Below, piece after piece: positions 35,401 to 48,318 of a stretch of 64,000 bases of DNA. The notes below the pieces were generated by a model. The model worked only from the letters and a program-made list of their open reading frames with translations, had not been told where the DNA came from and did no database searches. Position 1 is the stretch's first letter; each line of letters opens with the position of its first letter. The position numbers and the translations under genes were made by a program. The DNA lies in assembly GCA_947172415.1 (NCBI GenBank), contig OX359193.1, forward strand, positions 5,202,501 to 5,266,500, written 5' to 3'. The DNA is from Chondrosia reniformis. Its lineage: Eukaryota; Porifera; Demospongiae; Chondrillida; Chondrillidae.

Positions 35401-38400
35401 TGACTATAAGGAAGTCCAGTGATTGGCAGAAGTGGTGTGATCAATTAAGTTATACAGGCCAGGTTACCACATATCCTGTTTAAGTGCACAAACACTCCTT
35501 GTTCACTAGCAACTTTGGGTGGATGACCTGGAAAGATCACTCCTGTAAACTAATAACACCCTGTCATCTAGCAACACACCCTGTCACCTAGCAACACACC
35601 CTGTCACCTAGCAACACACCCTGTCACCTAGCAACACACCCTGTCACCTAGCAACATACCATACATGCAAGATAATCCAATATATCATCTAGACCTATTC
35701 ACCATATACACATTAAGTCCTTGTTACAAAGTCTTTCCAAATTTGGGGCTACAGTCAGTTCAGTAAAGCAAGCATATGACTAGTACAAGAATATTAATCC
35801 GCATTATCAAAGAGCTTCACTTCTAAAGATACTGATACCATATAAGGAGACAATAAGAAAGGAGTTAATTGCACTAGCCTGTGTAAAGGCTGCAATGAAA
35901 ATTGAACCATGTGTATAGCGAGCCTACACCTACTTAACACTATTATGTCATGTGGGTTTCTATTACCATGAATGGTGTCCAAAGCAACTCAATATCTACT
36001 TCTAGACTAGACTTCCTAGACACAGAGATTGTCTTATTGTACTGTGCACCTAGGTAGGGTTACAAGCATCAAGCGACAGTCAGCAATAATATAATCAGGC
36101 CAAACCCATAACTTGTTTATGTATGTATATATGGTATGTAAATGTTACCCAATAAGAAGCTTCCTTCTTACTGAATGAGTGTTATCAATGCTGCTGCATC
36201 CAGTGTAATACTTAATTTATGAGTGTCACCTCAGCATTCAAAAGCTGGAATGTTCCTGTACTCACTTTAGTATTCATTCAACTGGCCTTACTCACTGCTA
36301 GCTCAAAGAAGCAAATATAGGGTGATTAAACTTCAAAGAGGTATGACACCTGTTGTACCACAAACCCAAACTCACATTTGATTAAGTGTTTCAATAATAC
36401 ATAAGTGCATAATAAATTATCACAAAGAAGAAAAACAATTAGTCAATTTGCCTCTTGGATTAGAAATGTTTTCATATTCATTAAACCTCATAAAGGTTTG
36501 ACCATATACGGTACCTAAGGTATTTGTATTAAAAATCCTATCAGCTAATAAAATCAATAACAAGCAATTATATTAATCAAAACAGCTGTAATGCTGTAAT
36601 GCTGAGATTGTTTGTGAGTAAACTGTTTAACAATGAAAGGAAAGTAACAGCTTGTACATAATCTAAATTGATACATCCAATCACAGCAAAACTTTGTCAC
36701 AATTACTGAAGTGAATGTGTCTCCAAATCAAATCATAGGGTATACAGATGGGAATGTTTGGTTAGCGATACGCATGTCACAATAGTACAGGAGAGGCCTT
36801 ACAAAGTAACTCAGAAATCACAATTCTTTGATAAAAATGGCATTGCAATTTTGAAGATCACAAAGTAAACATTCCATCAAGTCCATACATATCTTAACAC
36901 GCAACAATTTTAAAATAGCAGCTTCCAAACAGTACACATGCAAACATTTAAGAAATGACATTTACAATTTTCATATTACAACATGATCCGACAAAGGCAA
37001 TCCCAGCCAAATTAGAATGTACGCAATACCATAATAATTCCAGATAGCTTTGAATCTACACCTAATTTGATTAATGCAGCCTTAATGGGCTCCATGAAGG
37101 AAAGGTTCCTATTCAAAATTTTATCCCGTCTCTAAAAGTGTAAAGAATGTGACCTAGGATTCAACAGATAAGGAGAATGGTATTAAGTACAACATACTGA
37201 ACATACCTTACTAGTATCTGGTACTTGGCGACTACTGCTTGCCCTATATATGGAAAGAACATGTGACTATCACTTAAGGATACACAGTGATAAAGTTATG
37301 CAACAATTCATCATAAAAACAAAACACCAGTCAGTATGACTCGACACTCTGAACTTGATCCACTAATACAAAGAGAATGCAGAATATAGCATGATGTAAT
37401 GATTTAGTACACAAGGATCTAATCCAATATATCATTCAATCATCTTCATCCTCGATAAGTGCTTCCAGTTGCTGATTATTTATACACTTTTAATTAAATA
37501 GTTATAGCCAATCTAACTCATCTTACAAATTAATAACCTTCATGTCTTCACACAGTAAAGTGAAATACAGTATGTAACACACAAGTTTTAGCTCTCATTA
37601 GTTGCTTTGTCAGTGCATTACGTTTCCCTTATAGTATACCTACATGTACATAGTCACTGTCTGTTAGTGATTCAAGTGAAGCCATTGGCTGATTATAGGA
37701 GACCAAGCCCATTTGTTATGACAAGAAGGCGACTGGAACCAGTTAATCAGCAACCCGACCTGTAGGCTTGCTCAAATGCTACAGTACATATGACCAATGG
37801 GGTACAGGTTACCCGTAACAACCATAAGTATGTATGTACATAGTTTTTAAATATGATTTATCAGCAGTTCCCTACATTGTAAATATAAATTTTTTAGAAA
37901 CTTCCTCTGATGTCATGGTTACTGAGGAGGTACGTAGCCCACATTACATCAGAAATGCAAAAATATATATTATTTCTCATTCTTGGAGTTGAATTATTAC
38001 CAAATGACTCCAAAACTATTAAAAGGACCAAATTCATAGTCATAGGACTTATAGGTCATAGTCATAGGACTTATAGGTCATAGTCATAGGACTTATAGGT
38101 CATAGTCATAGGACTTATAGGTCATAGTCATAGGACTTATAGGTCATAGTCATAGGCTCTACAGATCATTTACCTAACAGGAGTGGTAAGAGCTGATATG
38201 AAATGTGTCTTATGGAATCCTGTAAAAGAGTTGTATACAGATGCAACCCAGGTATCGGCACTTTGACCATATGCTGCATGTATGTAAAAGTACAACTAAT
38301 TAATAAATACACTGACTAACATTCCCATAATGCTAATAAGCTAATGAATGTATAGTGCATTTTCAATTCAAATGTGCTAGGACATTAGACTGATGTACCG

Positions 38401-41400
38401 ATTAAATACTAAATGAGAATAACATATTTTAGTATTCAATTACAGCCTCTTGTTGAATTGGGGAGTCTGTACAATATTTGAAGGCATGAGAAGACAATGA
38501 CGCAAATATTTCATGGTCCCTTGAGGTATGGCACAACAGGTGACGTATGTCTGACCTAGCGACCAAAGATTGCTAATTTGAGACTTCACTCAAAACAGAG
38601 AAGGTATAGATCTAATTATGCACGATAATGAATTTATATAATATGATAATGAATGTTTATCAGTCCGTTGTTGAATGTAATGGGTGCAATGTAGAATCCT
38701 TACATATTAATCTGACGAAAAGCAGTCCTCACTACAATGCACACACCACATGTTACACAATGTTGAGTACTCCCATGCACCACATGTGACACAATGTTGA
38801 GTACTCCCATGCACCACATGTTACACAATGTTGAGTAATCCCATGCACCACATGTGACACAATGTTGAGTAATCACATGCACCACATGTGACACAATGTT
38901 GAGTACTCCCATGCACCACATGTGACACAATGTTGAGTACTCCCATGCACCACATGTGACACAATGTTGAGTACTCCCATGCACCACATGTGACACAATG
39001 TTGAGTACTCCCATGCACCACATGTGACACCATGTTGAGTACTCCCATGCACCACATGTGACACAATGTTGAGTACTCCCATGCACCACATGTGACACAA
39101 TGTTGAGTACTCCCATGCACCACATGTGACACAATGTTGAGTACTCCCATGCACCACATGTGACACAATGTTGAGTACTCCCATGCACCACATGTGACAC
39201 AATGTTGAGTACTCCCATGCACCACATGTGACACAATGTTGAGTACTCCCATGCACCACATGTGACACCATGTTGAGTACTCCCATGCACCACATGTGAC
39301 ACAATGTTGAGTACTCCCATGCACCACATGTGACACAATGTTGAGTACTCCCATGCACCACATGTGACACAATGTTGAGTACTCCCATGCACCACATGTA
39401 TGTAATAACAAATAAACACCTATGTATGTTGGTATACTCTATTTAAAACATGCACATCCAAATTACACACCTTTCGCCTGCAATTCTTCTAGCCTGTATC
39501 AAAACAAGGAATGGAGAGACAGAATATAGCTCAACAATGTATTTATAACATACAATTGGAGCAGGTATATAATGTCTTGCAAAGCAGAGCACGATTAATT
39601 ACTGCTTACAGTTCTGTGAGGAGGAGGTCTAGGCTCTTTCTCTTTCACCAGCTGTGAGAAAAGAATGGAAAAGAACATTTACATAAAGCTACCATTTACA
39701 CAATGCTTTGTTTGTCCATTAACTTATTCACAGTTGACATCACAATCAACCAATACTAAATTAAATATAGCTATCATAATTCATGTTATCACATTCTGAA
39801 ACCTGCAAATGAACACTTATTACATACACCTAGTTTTCTATATAGTTTGTTGCATCATTGATCTATTACATTTTTATATAAATGACATGGGTGTATCACT
39901 TCCAGTCATCTACGACAGACAGTCTGCAGAAACACCTAACAAGCAAAACAACTTTTGATAAGATTAGCCAGCCCATCCGGGCACTTGACGATAAGGAAAG
40001 ACGACCATCTGTTGAAACATGTACAGGATATTAATATGGTCAAATCACATTTTCGCACAACTAAGGCTTAGATACGTATTTGGTAAGAATGAATGAACTA
40101 GGTCCTGGCTTCAGAGGAAATTTTGTATCATTCTCCCTCCCCGGAACAGCCACACCAAAAATTAGAAATGGTTTGTCAAGATTTTTCTAAATTGTCGTAT
40201 TTACATTTAACCACATTTTTTCACTGAAACTAAAGCTATTACTTGTTTACAACCGCAAACTGACTGAAGCAAGCTACAAAGTTAAGCAAACAGAGAATGG
40301 TAACTAGTTTAATGGGCAACTAAGTCATAAAACCATGGTCTTTTTGTTTTTTTTACAACGTCAACTTCCAGTATAAAAGCTCCATGGGCAAAAATATTAT
40401 ACTTTGAACTCACTCAAAGTAGAGACTGGACTACTATTATGAGAAGATATTTATCCACAGCTGCTGGCTACACATCAGGGTACTGTTACCACAGGTAGCC
40501 AATAATGGGTCTTGGTTTAGAGACAGAAACCTATTCACTTCTAAGAATCACAATTAAATAGAGGTATGTCTAGACAGTGCAGAATCCAACTATTGGGGAG
40601 ACGCAATCAACAGGTGTGGAAAAGATAGCTTGAGGCCATGTACAGCCATACATATGAGAGACTCCACACTAAAGGACACACCACCACAAGCTTTGGAAAG
40701 AAGCCATGCTCTACTGGTGTAGCAGCGTACAGACTCACTTACATGACCATATATAGAAACAAGTACACAGAACTTGAGAATACAACAAATTTCAGATTTA
40801 ATGCATACATTTGACATAAGGTAATTAGAACTGACACAAGCGATAGTTCCAACCATTGTTCCACCAGATGATATAACTAAATTTATAATATATCTTTTCT
40901 GGATAGTTGTCTATGACATACGCATGTACTGGTACATAGCATACGTTTGGACTAACAACAACTGAACTCCTCAGTTATCAAATCTAGCAACTTAGTAGTG
41001 GCAATTCTAAGGAGGGTGATAAACAAAAAACAGCTTGGTGGCTTAAAAAAGGTGATTAGAAGTTAGGAATATTGATTCTTTGACAATTAAGTCCATCCAA
41101 TTGTTGTATTGAACTGCACAGGCAGGCTTATGGTATTAAATGGCAAAAAAGAGAAAAAAGGATGACATACGGGTACACTAAAAAAGGTTCCTTATAGAGC
41201 ATATAGTATATCTTTTGTATTTTAGAGCATCTAGAGACGCAGTTAGGAGTTTCTGCATCTCTAATGCTCAACTCAAGCTAACACCAACCAAATAAGAAGT
41301 TAATTATATACGTATATCACTAGTTAGGTTCACAAAACATACACTAAACATCTATAAAATAGGCCCTATACTGTAGTATGCTGTACACATAGCAATTGTA

Positions 41401-44400
41401 ATCCCCAAACATTAGCGGAATTCATTTTTAGCTGCAATATCCATATTGAGTGTCCTCCTATTTAATATTATATTACAAGGGGCCATGGCTATATACAGTA
41501 CAACACCCACCAGGTACAAACACCTTTTTTATAACATAGCACATCCTAAATATAGTGAAAATTCACTAAATGTAACTTACATACATAGCACTATAAAGAG
41601 ATGTTTACAGAATGCAAGCACCTTCAAAAATACTTATAACAAAAACGATATTTAGTTATCGTTTAAGGCAAAGGATATAGCTACCCTAATGTCCTTATTT
41701 TAAGATTAGATCTTATTATTCCCTTAAATTCCAAATACATAACACATTTTCTATATATCAATAAAATTCAGAGTAGTTGAAATAAATAATAATGAGACCA
41801 AATAATAATTTGTTTGGAAAAGTCAATTGAAGTAAAGTAAGTGATAGATTGGGTCAAAAAAGTCATACAGAACAGCTACACAATCATACATTGACAAGAT
41901 ACAATAGATATAGCCAAACAAGAAATACATTCGAAGCAAGAGAAAGGCCAATAAGTACAAGTATTATGTAGAGTCACTGGGTATTAGCTTTTGCTTCTTC
42001 TACGTCCATTAATTCTGACCTTTTGTTTGGACAATGGGGTTTGACCATCAGAGGCCACTACCAGTGGAATCTTTGGGAGCTAAAGAGAGAAACAAACAAC
42101 TGAAAACTGAAGTCTGTACAATGCACAAGAATACAGCAATACATCATCAGTTGTGTGCAGTGTCTACATATCAGTTGTGTGCAGTGTCTATGTATCAGTT
42201 GTGTGCAGTGTCTATGTATCAGTTGTGTGCAGTGTCTATGTATCAGTTGTGTGCAGTGTCTACGTATCAGTTGTGTGCAGTGTCTATGTATCAGTTGTGT
42301 GCAGTGTCTACATATCAGTTGTGTGCAGTGTCTACATATCAGTTGTGTGCAGTGTCTACATATCAGTTGTGTGCAGTGTCTACATATCAGTTGTGTGCAG
42401 TGTCTACATATCAGTTGTGTGCAGTGTCTACATATCAGTTGTGTGCAGTGTCTACATATCAGTTGTGTGCAGTGTCTACATATCAGTTGTGTGCAGTGTC
42501 TACATATCAGTTGTGTGCAGTGTCTACATATCAGTTGTGTGCAGTGTCTACATATCAGTTGTGTGCAGTGTCTACATATCAGTTGTGTGCAGTGTCTACA
42601 TATCAGTTGTGTGCAGTGTCTACATATCAGTTGTGTGCAGTGTCTACATATCAGTTGTGTGCAGTGTCTATGTATCAGTTGTGTGCAGTGTCTACATATC
42701 AGTTGTGTGCAGTGTCTACATATCAGTTGTGTGCAGTGTCTATGTATCAGTTGTGTGCAGTGTCTACATATCAGTTGTGTGCAGTGTCTATGTATCAGTT
42801 GTGTGCAGTGTCTACATATCAGTTGTGTGCAGTGTCTACATATCAGTTGTGTGTAGTGTCTACATACGTCAGGCCCGTTGGAAGCATTTTAGAAGTGCTG
42901 CGGCTATAGAAATGTTTTTTGAAATGCACACGATTTTAAAAGTAGATTTCAACTTTAACGATTTCATGTTTCAATGACATCATAATTATAGTATATGTTG
43001 CAATCAAAACATGGCCGAATAGTACGGGACAATTTGATTATAGGCAATAGTTGTTTTTCAGACCTCAAGAGAGCTGTAAAGGTAAGAAAAAAATTTCAAG
43101 GAAGGAGGTCGAAAAGTGGTGAGGCCTAAGCCGCTACAGTTCGGACAGCCTTGTACGTATAAACATATGAGGAGCATGGAAAAGTACTAATAAGATTTAT
43201 GAACATATAGTAACATCAAATGCTGACAATATTAGACTTTCATTAATCCAAGCATCTCATTTATTTACTGATAATAAATCATTAATGTGGAATCCAACCC
43301 AGCAGATACTCCTATATTGTGACCACATGCAGTGATTATATGAACATAACAGGCATATAAAGTGTCAATGTACGGATACATACGTACGTACAAGGTCTTC
43401 TGATAAAATGGACATCTAGGTTTTGTAGCTAATCAATACATATTTGTATACGTATGTACATGGTTTTAAGACCTATGTACGTACCTCATTGCATTTACCG
43501 GGTGCCTACAGTAGTAGCCAACGCTAATGGCCTCCCCATTCTAAATAGCCATACTTGACGTGGCTTGACTATTGCTACAAATACCCATTAAAATGAGCAG
43601 TAATCAACTGTGAATATGCGTATTCATACCTACCTTCAACTCATGTGACTCTCCATGAAGTGACTTCCAAGCCTATTGGGAAGAGAAAAAGATACAACAG
43701 AGATGACAAATGAATATACGTAGCCTACATGTACATACGCACTCTATATTTTGGAAACTAAAGAGAGAACAATGTAAGAAATGGTTATGTCCCCCTCATT
43801 TTGACTGTGTTGGTAGCTTTGAATCTAAATCATAACCAGAGTAATTGTCAAATACATAACTATAAGGCATTGTACAAGTAACTAGCAATGGCCTTCAAAG
43901 TACATAGATGACTTAAGACCAGACCCACCAGTAGGTACATATATACGCAGGTTCAGACTTATAACGTAACTTTGAAAACCTTAATGAGACACTTATATAT
44001 ACATACATACGTATGTAAATTTTGGATCAATCAAGAGGAAGACAAGAATTAGCAGTGTAGGGAGACAAGGATTAGTTGAGTAGGGAGACAAGGATTAGTT
44101 GAGTAGGGAGACAAGGATCAGTCGAGTAGGGAGACAAGGATCAGTTGAGTAGGGAGACAAGGATTAGTTGAGTAGGGAGACAAGGATTAGTTGAGTAGGG
44201 AGACAAGGATTAGTTGAGTAGGGAGACAAGGATCAGTCAAGTAGGGAGACAAGGATCAGTCGAGTAGGGAGACAAGGATCAGTCGAGTAGGGAGACAAGG
44301 ATTAGTTGAGTAGGGAGACAAGGATCAGTCGAGTAGGGAGACAAGGATCAGTCGAGTAGGGAGACAAGGATTAGTTGAGTAGGGAGACAAGGATCAGTCG

Positions 44401-47400
44401 AGTAGGGAGACAAGGATCAGTCGAGTAGGGAGACAAGGATCAGTTGAGTAGGGAGACAAGGATCAGTCGAGTAGGGAGGAGACAAGGATCAATTGAGTAG
44501 GGAGGAGACAAGGATTAATACAATGGGCAGATACACTATTGCACAACTTGAGAGAACACTGATAGAACGTATTCACTGAAGCAATGTACGTATGATGTGG
44601 CCCTCTAAAAGGCAGCTACGTACATATGTATACATACATATACGTACGTAAATGTGATAGGAAATTATTCAAGCAATCAGCAACACTTCTTTAAAACAAA
44701 GATTAAGACGTTTCGACCTGTGGGTCTTCATTCATTAGAACCATAAAGATAGGAACCATCATGTGTCTCAAGAGGAGAGTGGAAGGAATTTGCAAGGGAA
44801 ATGATCTAAGGAAGGAACTTCAACATCTAACAGCCACGTTTACAGCCAACGGCTACCCCAAAGGACTAATACACAAGGTTTTAACCAAGAGAAGGAGAAA
44901 AAGGGTGGAAGAACACCGGAAGGAGGACCAACGGATTTTGTGTTTACCCTATGTTAAAGGTCTTAGTGAAACCATACGTACAACGAAAATGTCACCCCTC
45001 AACATTAAACTGGTACATACATAAGTCTTTGAACACACTCCAATCTATACTAACCAAACTGAAGACACCAAAATGCCAAGAAAAGAGAGCAGGTGTTATC
45101 TCCTTGCCAATGTGGAGAGATATAGATAGGGGAAACATGCAAGACACTACCACAAAGAATGCCAGAGCATAAGAGAGCAGTACAGAGGGCAGATATATGA
45201 ACAACTCCTTAGCCACACATGTGCAAAGCAGAGTACATGACAAATCCTGGGACAAGGTCACTGTGATTGAAGGTGAACAAGACAGATTGAGAAGGAAGAT
45301 TAAGGAGGCAATCCCATCCAATCCACAAAATGCCTGAACTTGGATTAGGGATTAATTCTGGATCCGATATGGAATGACATTCTGTAGTTCACCATATTCA
45401 ATTTTTTTATATTTTAGCCTCTTTCGCCGCCATTTTTCACAATACATCATTATTGAACACACGTCACACCTGTTCTATTTAAACTGGCTTTGTAACCTCC
45501 TCATCATTCTAACTGATGAAGACCCACGGGTCGAAACGTCTTAATCTTTGTTTTAAAGAAGTGTTGCGGATTGCTCAAATAATTTCCTATCATAATGATC
45601 GCAACAAGTACCCCTTTCATTTCGTATAAAAGATATCCATAAGAATGTAACAAGGATGTTTCTTTTCCCCTCCTTGATATACATACTTACACATTATGAT
45701 AAATTTTGGAAATGCAAGAAAGACGCTTACATTATACATGAATATAATCTAAACACTGTATTTCCTGTAGACTCAGTTGACATGCTTATGACAAATACTG
45801 TAGATTGACTACTTTCCTAGACTTACTTCTTAGGGAAAACCTATAGAGCTTTGGATGAGGATACAATTTCATATCGACTTTTCCTCTTTTTGCACTGGGA
45901 TGGAACTGCACTTTTTGGGAACTTCACCCCTTATCAGTGACTTTGAGTAACATTGACTTAAACACATGTCCTTCAGTTTAAAGTCCTTAGCTCTAGATAG
46001 GTACATACGTACGTACGTAGATAGATCTAGGGGTTTCAGCTGTTGCATAAGAACATACTTATGTATGTAATAATATATTGGGCTCTATGGTAAGGTATTG
46101 GTATTGTACTTGCCTCATTCAACATGCCTGTGACGATTTCCTGTACTTTTGATTCGTCAATCCTGTCATGACTGCCATTGTTTTGTACATTGCCAGCAGC
46201 TTGATAAAACATCTAAAAGAGCATATCTCATGTAACCAGCCAAAAATAACATACATACATATGTACATGCACATAACTGCAGTAGGATGCAAAAAGTTCC
46301 CGCTTTGACTATGTACGTACATACAACAGCCATTCAATGAACAACCGTTTTTTAAAAGACAGTACTCGCATATTTACACAACCGTAAGTAACATACTGTC
46401 AACAGTTTGGCTATTGTTATACGCATAAAAACAGTAGAAGAGACTTATGAACGTAAATGCCATAACAAAAGCTAGACATCTTATGCTGGAAGAATATAGG
46501 ACTTTGTAGACGACAGTGGCACTTTCATAGGGCGCATTAAGTTGGTAAGTATGTACATTTTACGCTGAATAGAAGAAAACAGTCGCTTTGTTGCACGGTA
46601 GCCTATTAAAACAAAATATATAAAGAATGGAAATATTATGACAATGATTCTGCTGTTGTAGTAAGCAAAACGGGAAACGTTTGTGCATGCTACTGTAAAT
46701 ATACACTTACATACGTATGTATGTAGGTCTTCATCATAGACAGGGAGAGGTAAATAAATGTATGTATGCACAGTTACTGGTTTGATCTAACCTATGCAGA
46801 TGATCATCCGATACAACTGAATAGTTCGCATTGGTATAAGAGGGAAACATGAAGGGGGAGCATTGCTGTGGTTATTGTAGCTAGTGGAAGAGCATTGGTT
46901 GTCAAAACCAGCTGTCGTGGGTTCAATTATCAGCTATTATTTTACTTTAGTGTTTAACCCTCTAAATGCTAATGTATGTATGTACTTATGATGAAATGAG
47001 TACATAGTTGTGGTTTGTTTATCACGTTCATTATTCATACCTCTGTTATACCATATTACCATGTACAAGGCTCCTTGACTGAGCTACACACATACATTTA
47101 CACTACAAACTAAACTCATTTTCTCTTATGACACACACGAACATACATAGGTGTATGCACTCTAGTCAAGGAGCTATTCTAAATTGACCCAACCTATTTC
47201 CTATGCATAAATACTATTCTCAAGACATTAGCAACTCGGAGAGACACTTTGGCAGAGCATTCTTAAGATGGCTCATACAATATACGTAGCTGTAATCCAA
47301 CCTGCAAGTAATCATTCACTAGTTGATAAAGCTCCTTGTTAAAAGATGGCTGCAAAAGCAACTTCATCATCTGAAGTGATTGATTTACTCCCCTACAGAA

Positions 47401-48284
47401 GGAGGAAGACATATTGGTGTAGACAAATAAAGTCAATTCAGCACAGTTTGAGAGTCAAACCTACGTATGTACATCATTTATGTAGAAGCAAAGGAGAGCA
47501 TTTAAAATGTAGGAAACTAAACCTTAGAAAGCAGTTATGATGTTATTACATCAGAAAACAGACAAAAGCATTCAATTAATTTGGCTTTCTTACACACAAA
47601 GGCAAAGAACAAGAATGATAGCACCAGCTAGGGGGGCAAATGAGATGAAATATCTTCAGAAATATGTATGCACATTGTTGGTGCCTAACACTTACATTCA
47701 GTTATGTTATAGTTATATTTGTATGTTGTATGTAATGTGTAATTTATAAGTTATAGTTTCATCATACACATATGTATGGAAGGTGAAATTTAGTAGAGGG
47801 TAGTCAATCAGTGAAAAGATCCTTCTTTTAGTTTAGGAGATAAATAGTTTGACTTACTTTGGAGCTGGTACTCTTGGAACAAAAGCAGTTACACGTGAGA
47901 ATCTTAGGGTAAAGGAAACAAAATGGAGTAACAAACCGCATCCATAGGAATTTTAAGTTGAAATCTTAGGTTTCTGGTATGTACAAATGGCATGTCATAC
48001 AATATATGGTACTAGCTAATTATATTTGCTAGCAAAAATTCAATACTTACTTGCACTTTTTGGGAAATGTCCATTCACTGAGATCCAAAGGCTGGAAAAT
48101 GAGAACAAATATCAGAATACACAGATAGGAATGTCTACATATATTTATTGCATAAGTACATTTTACAGTCAGCAATCATTTAAATAAAGTCCATCCATTT
48201 AAACATCACTCTACAAAGGCCCACCCACATAATAACTTATCTCTTTATGTATGTGTACATTACGTATGTACATACATACATACA

Positions 48285-48318
<34 letters not shown>

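Larger units (their letters stand above)
44656..45591 (+). mobile_element. Penelope-like element remnant with inverted ends
   Basis: The ends are about 80-nt inverted copies of each other (GATAGGAAATTATTC...AAGACGTTTCGACC and complement). Each includes a hammerhead-like core; the right one is intact. Inside are the 3' end of a reverse transcriptase reading frame and a GIY-YIG endonuclease remnant. Inverted terminal copies are typical of Penelope-like elements. It is inserted in a DNTTIP1 intron. Confidence 0.8.

Noticed and set aside
38700-39419. Three overlapping minus-strand ORFs rich in 'CMGVLNIVSHV'-type repeats
   Set aside because: Produced by the 34-bp minisatellite cycling through frames; intronic.
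42034-42977. Three overlapping plus-strand ORFs of 233-291 codons
   Set aside because: Antisense to DNTTIP1 and made of the 24-bp minisatellite; no start or splice support.
46660-46760. Hammerhead-like 'GATGAAGACC' on the minus strand
   Set aside because: The core reads TATGATGA and no GAAA follows a closing stem.
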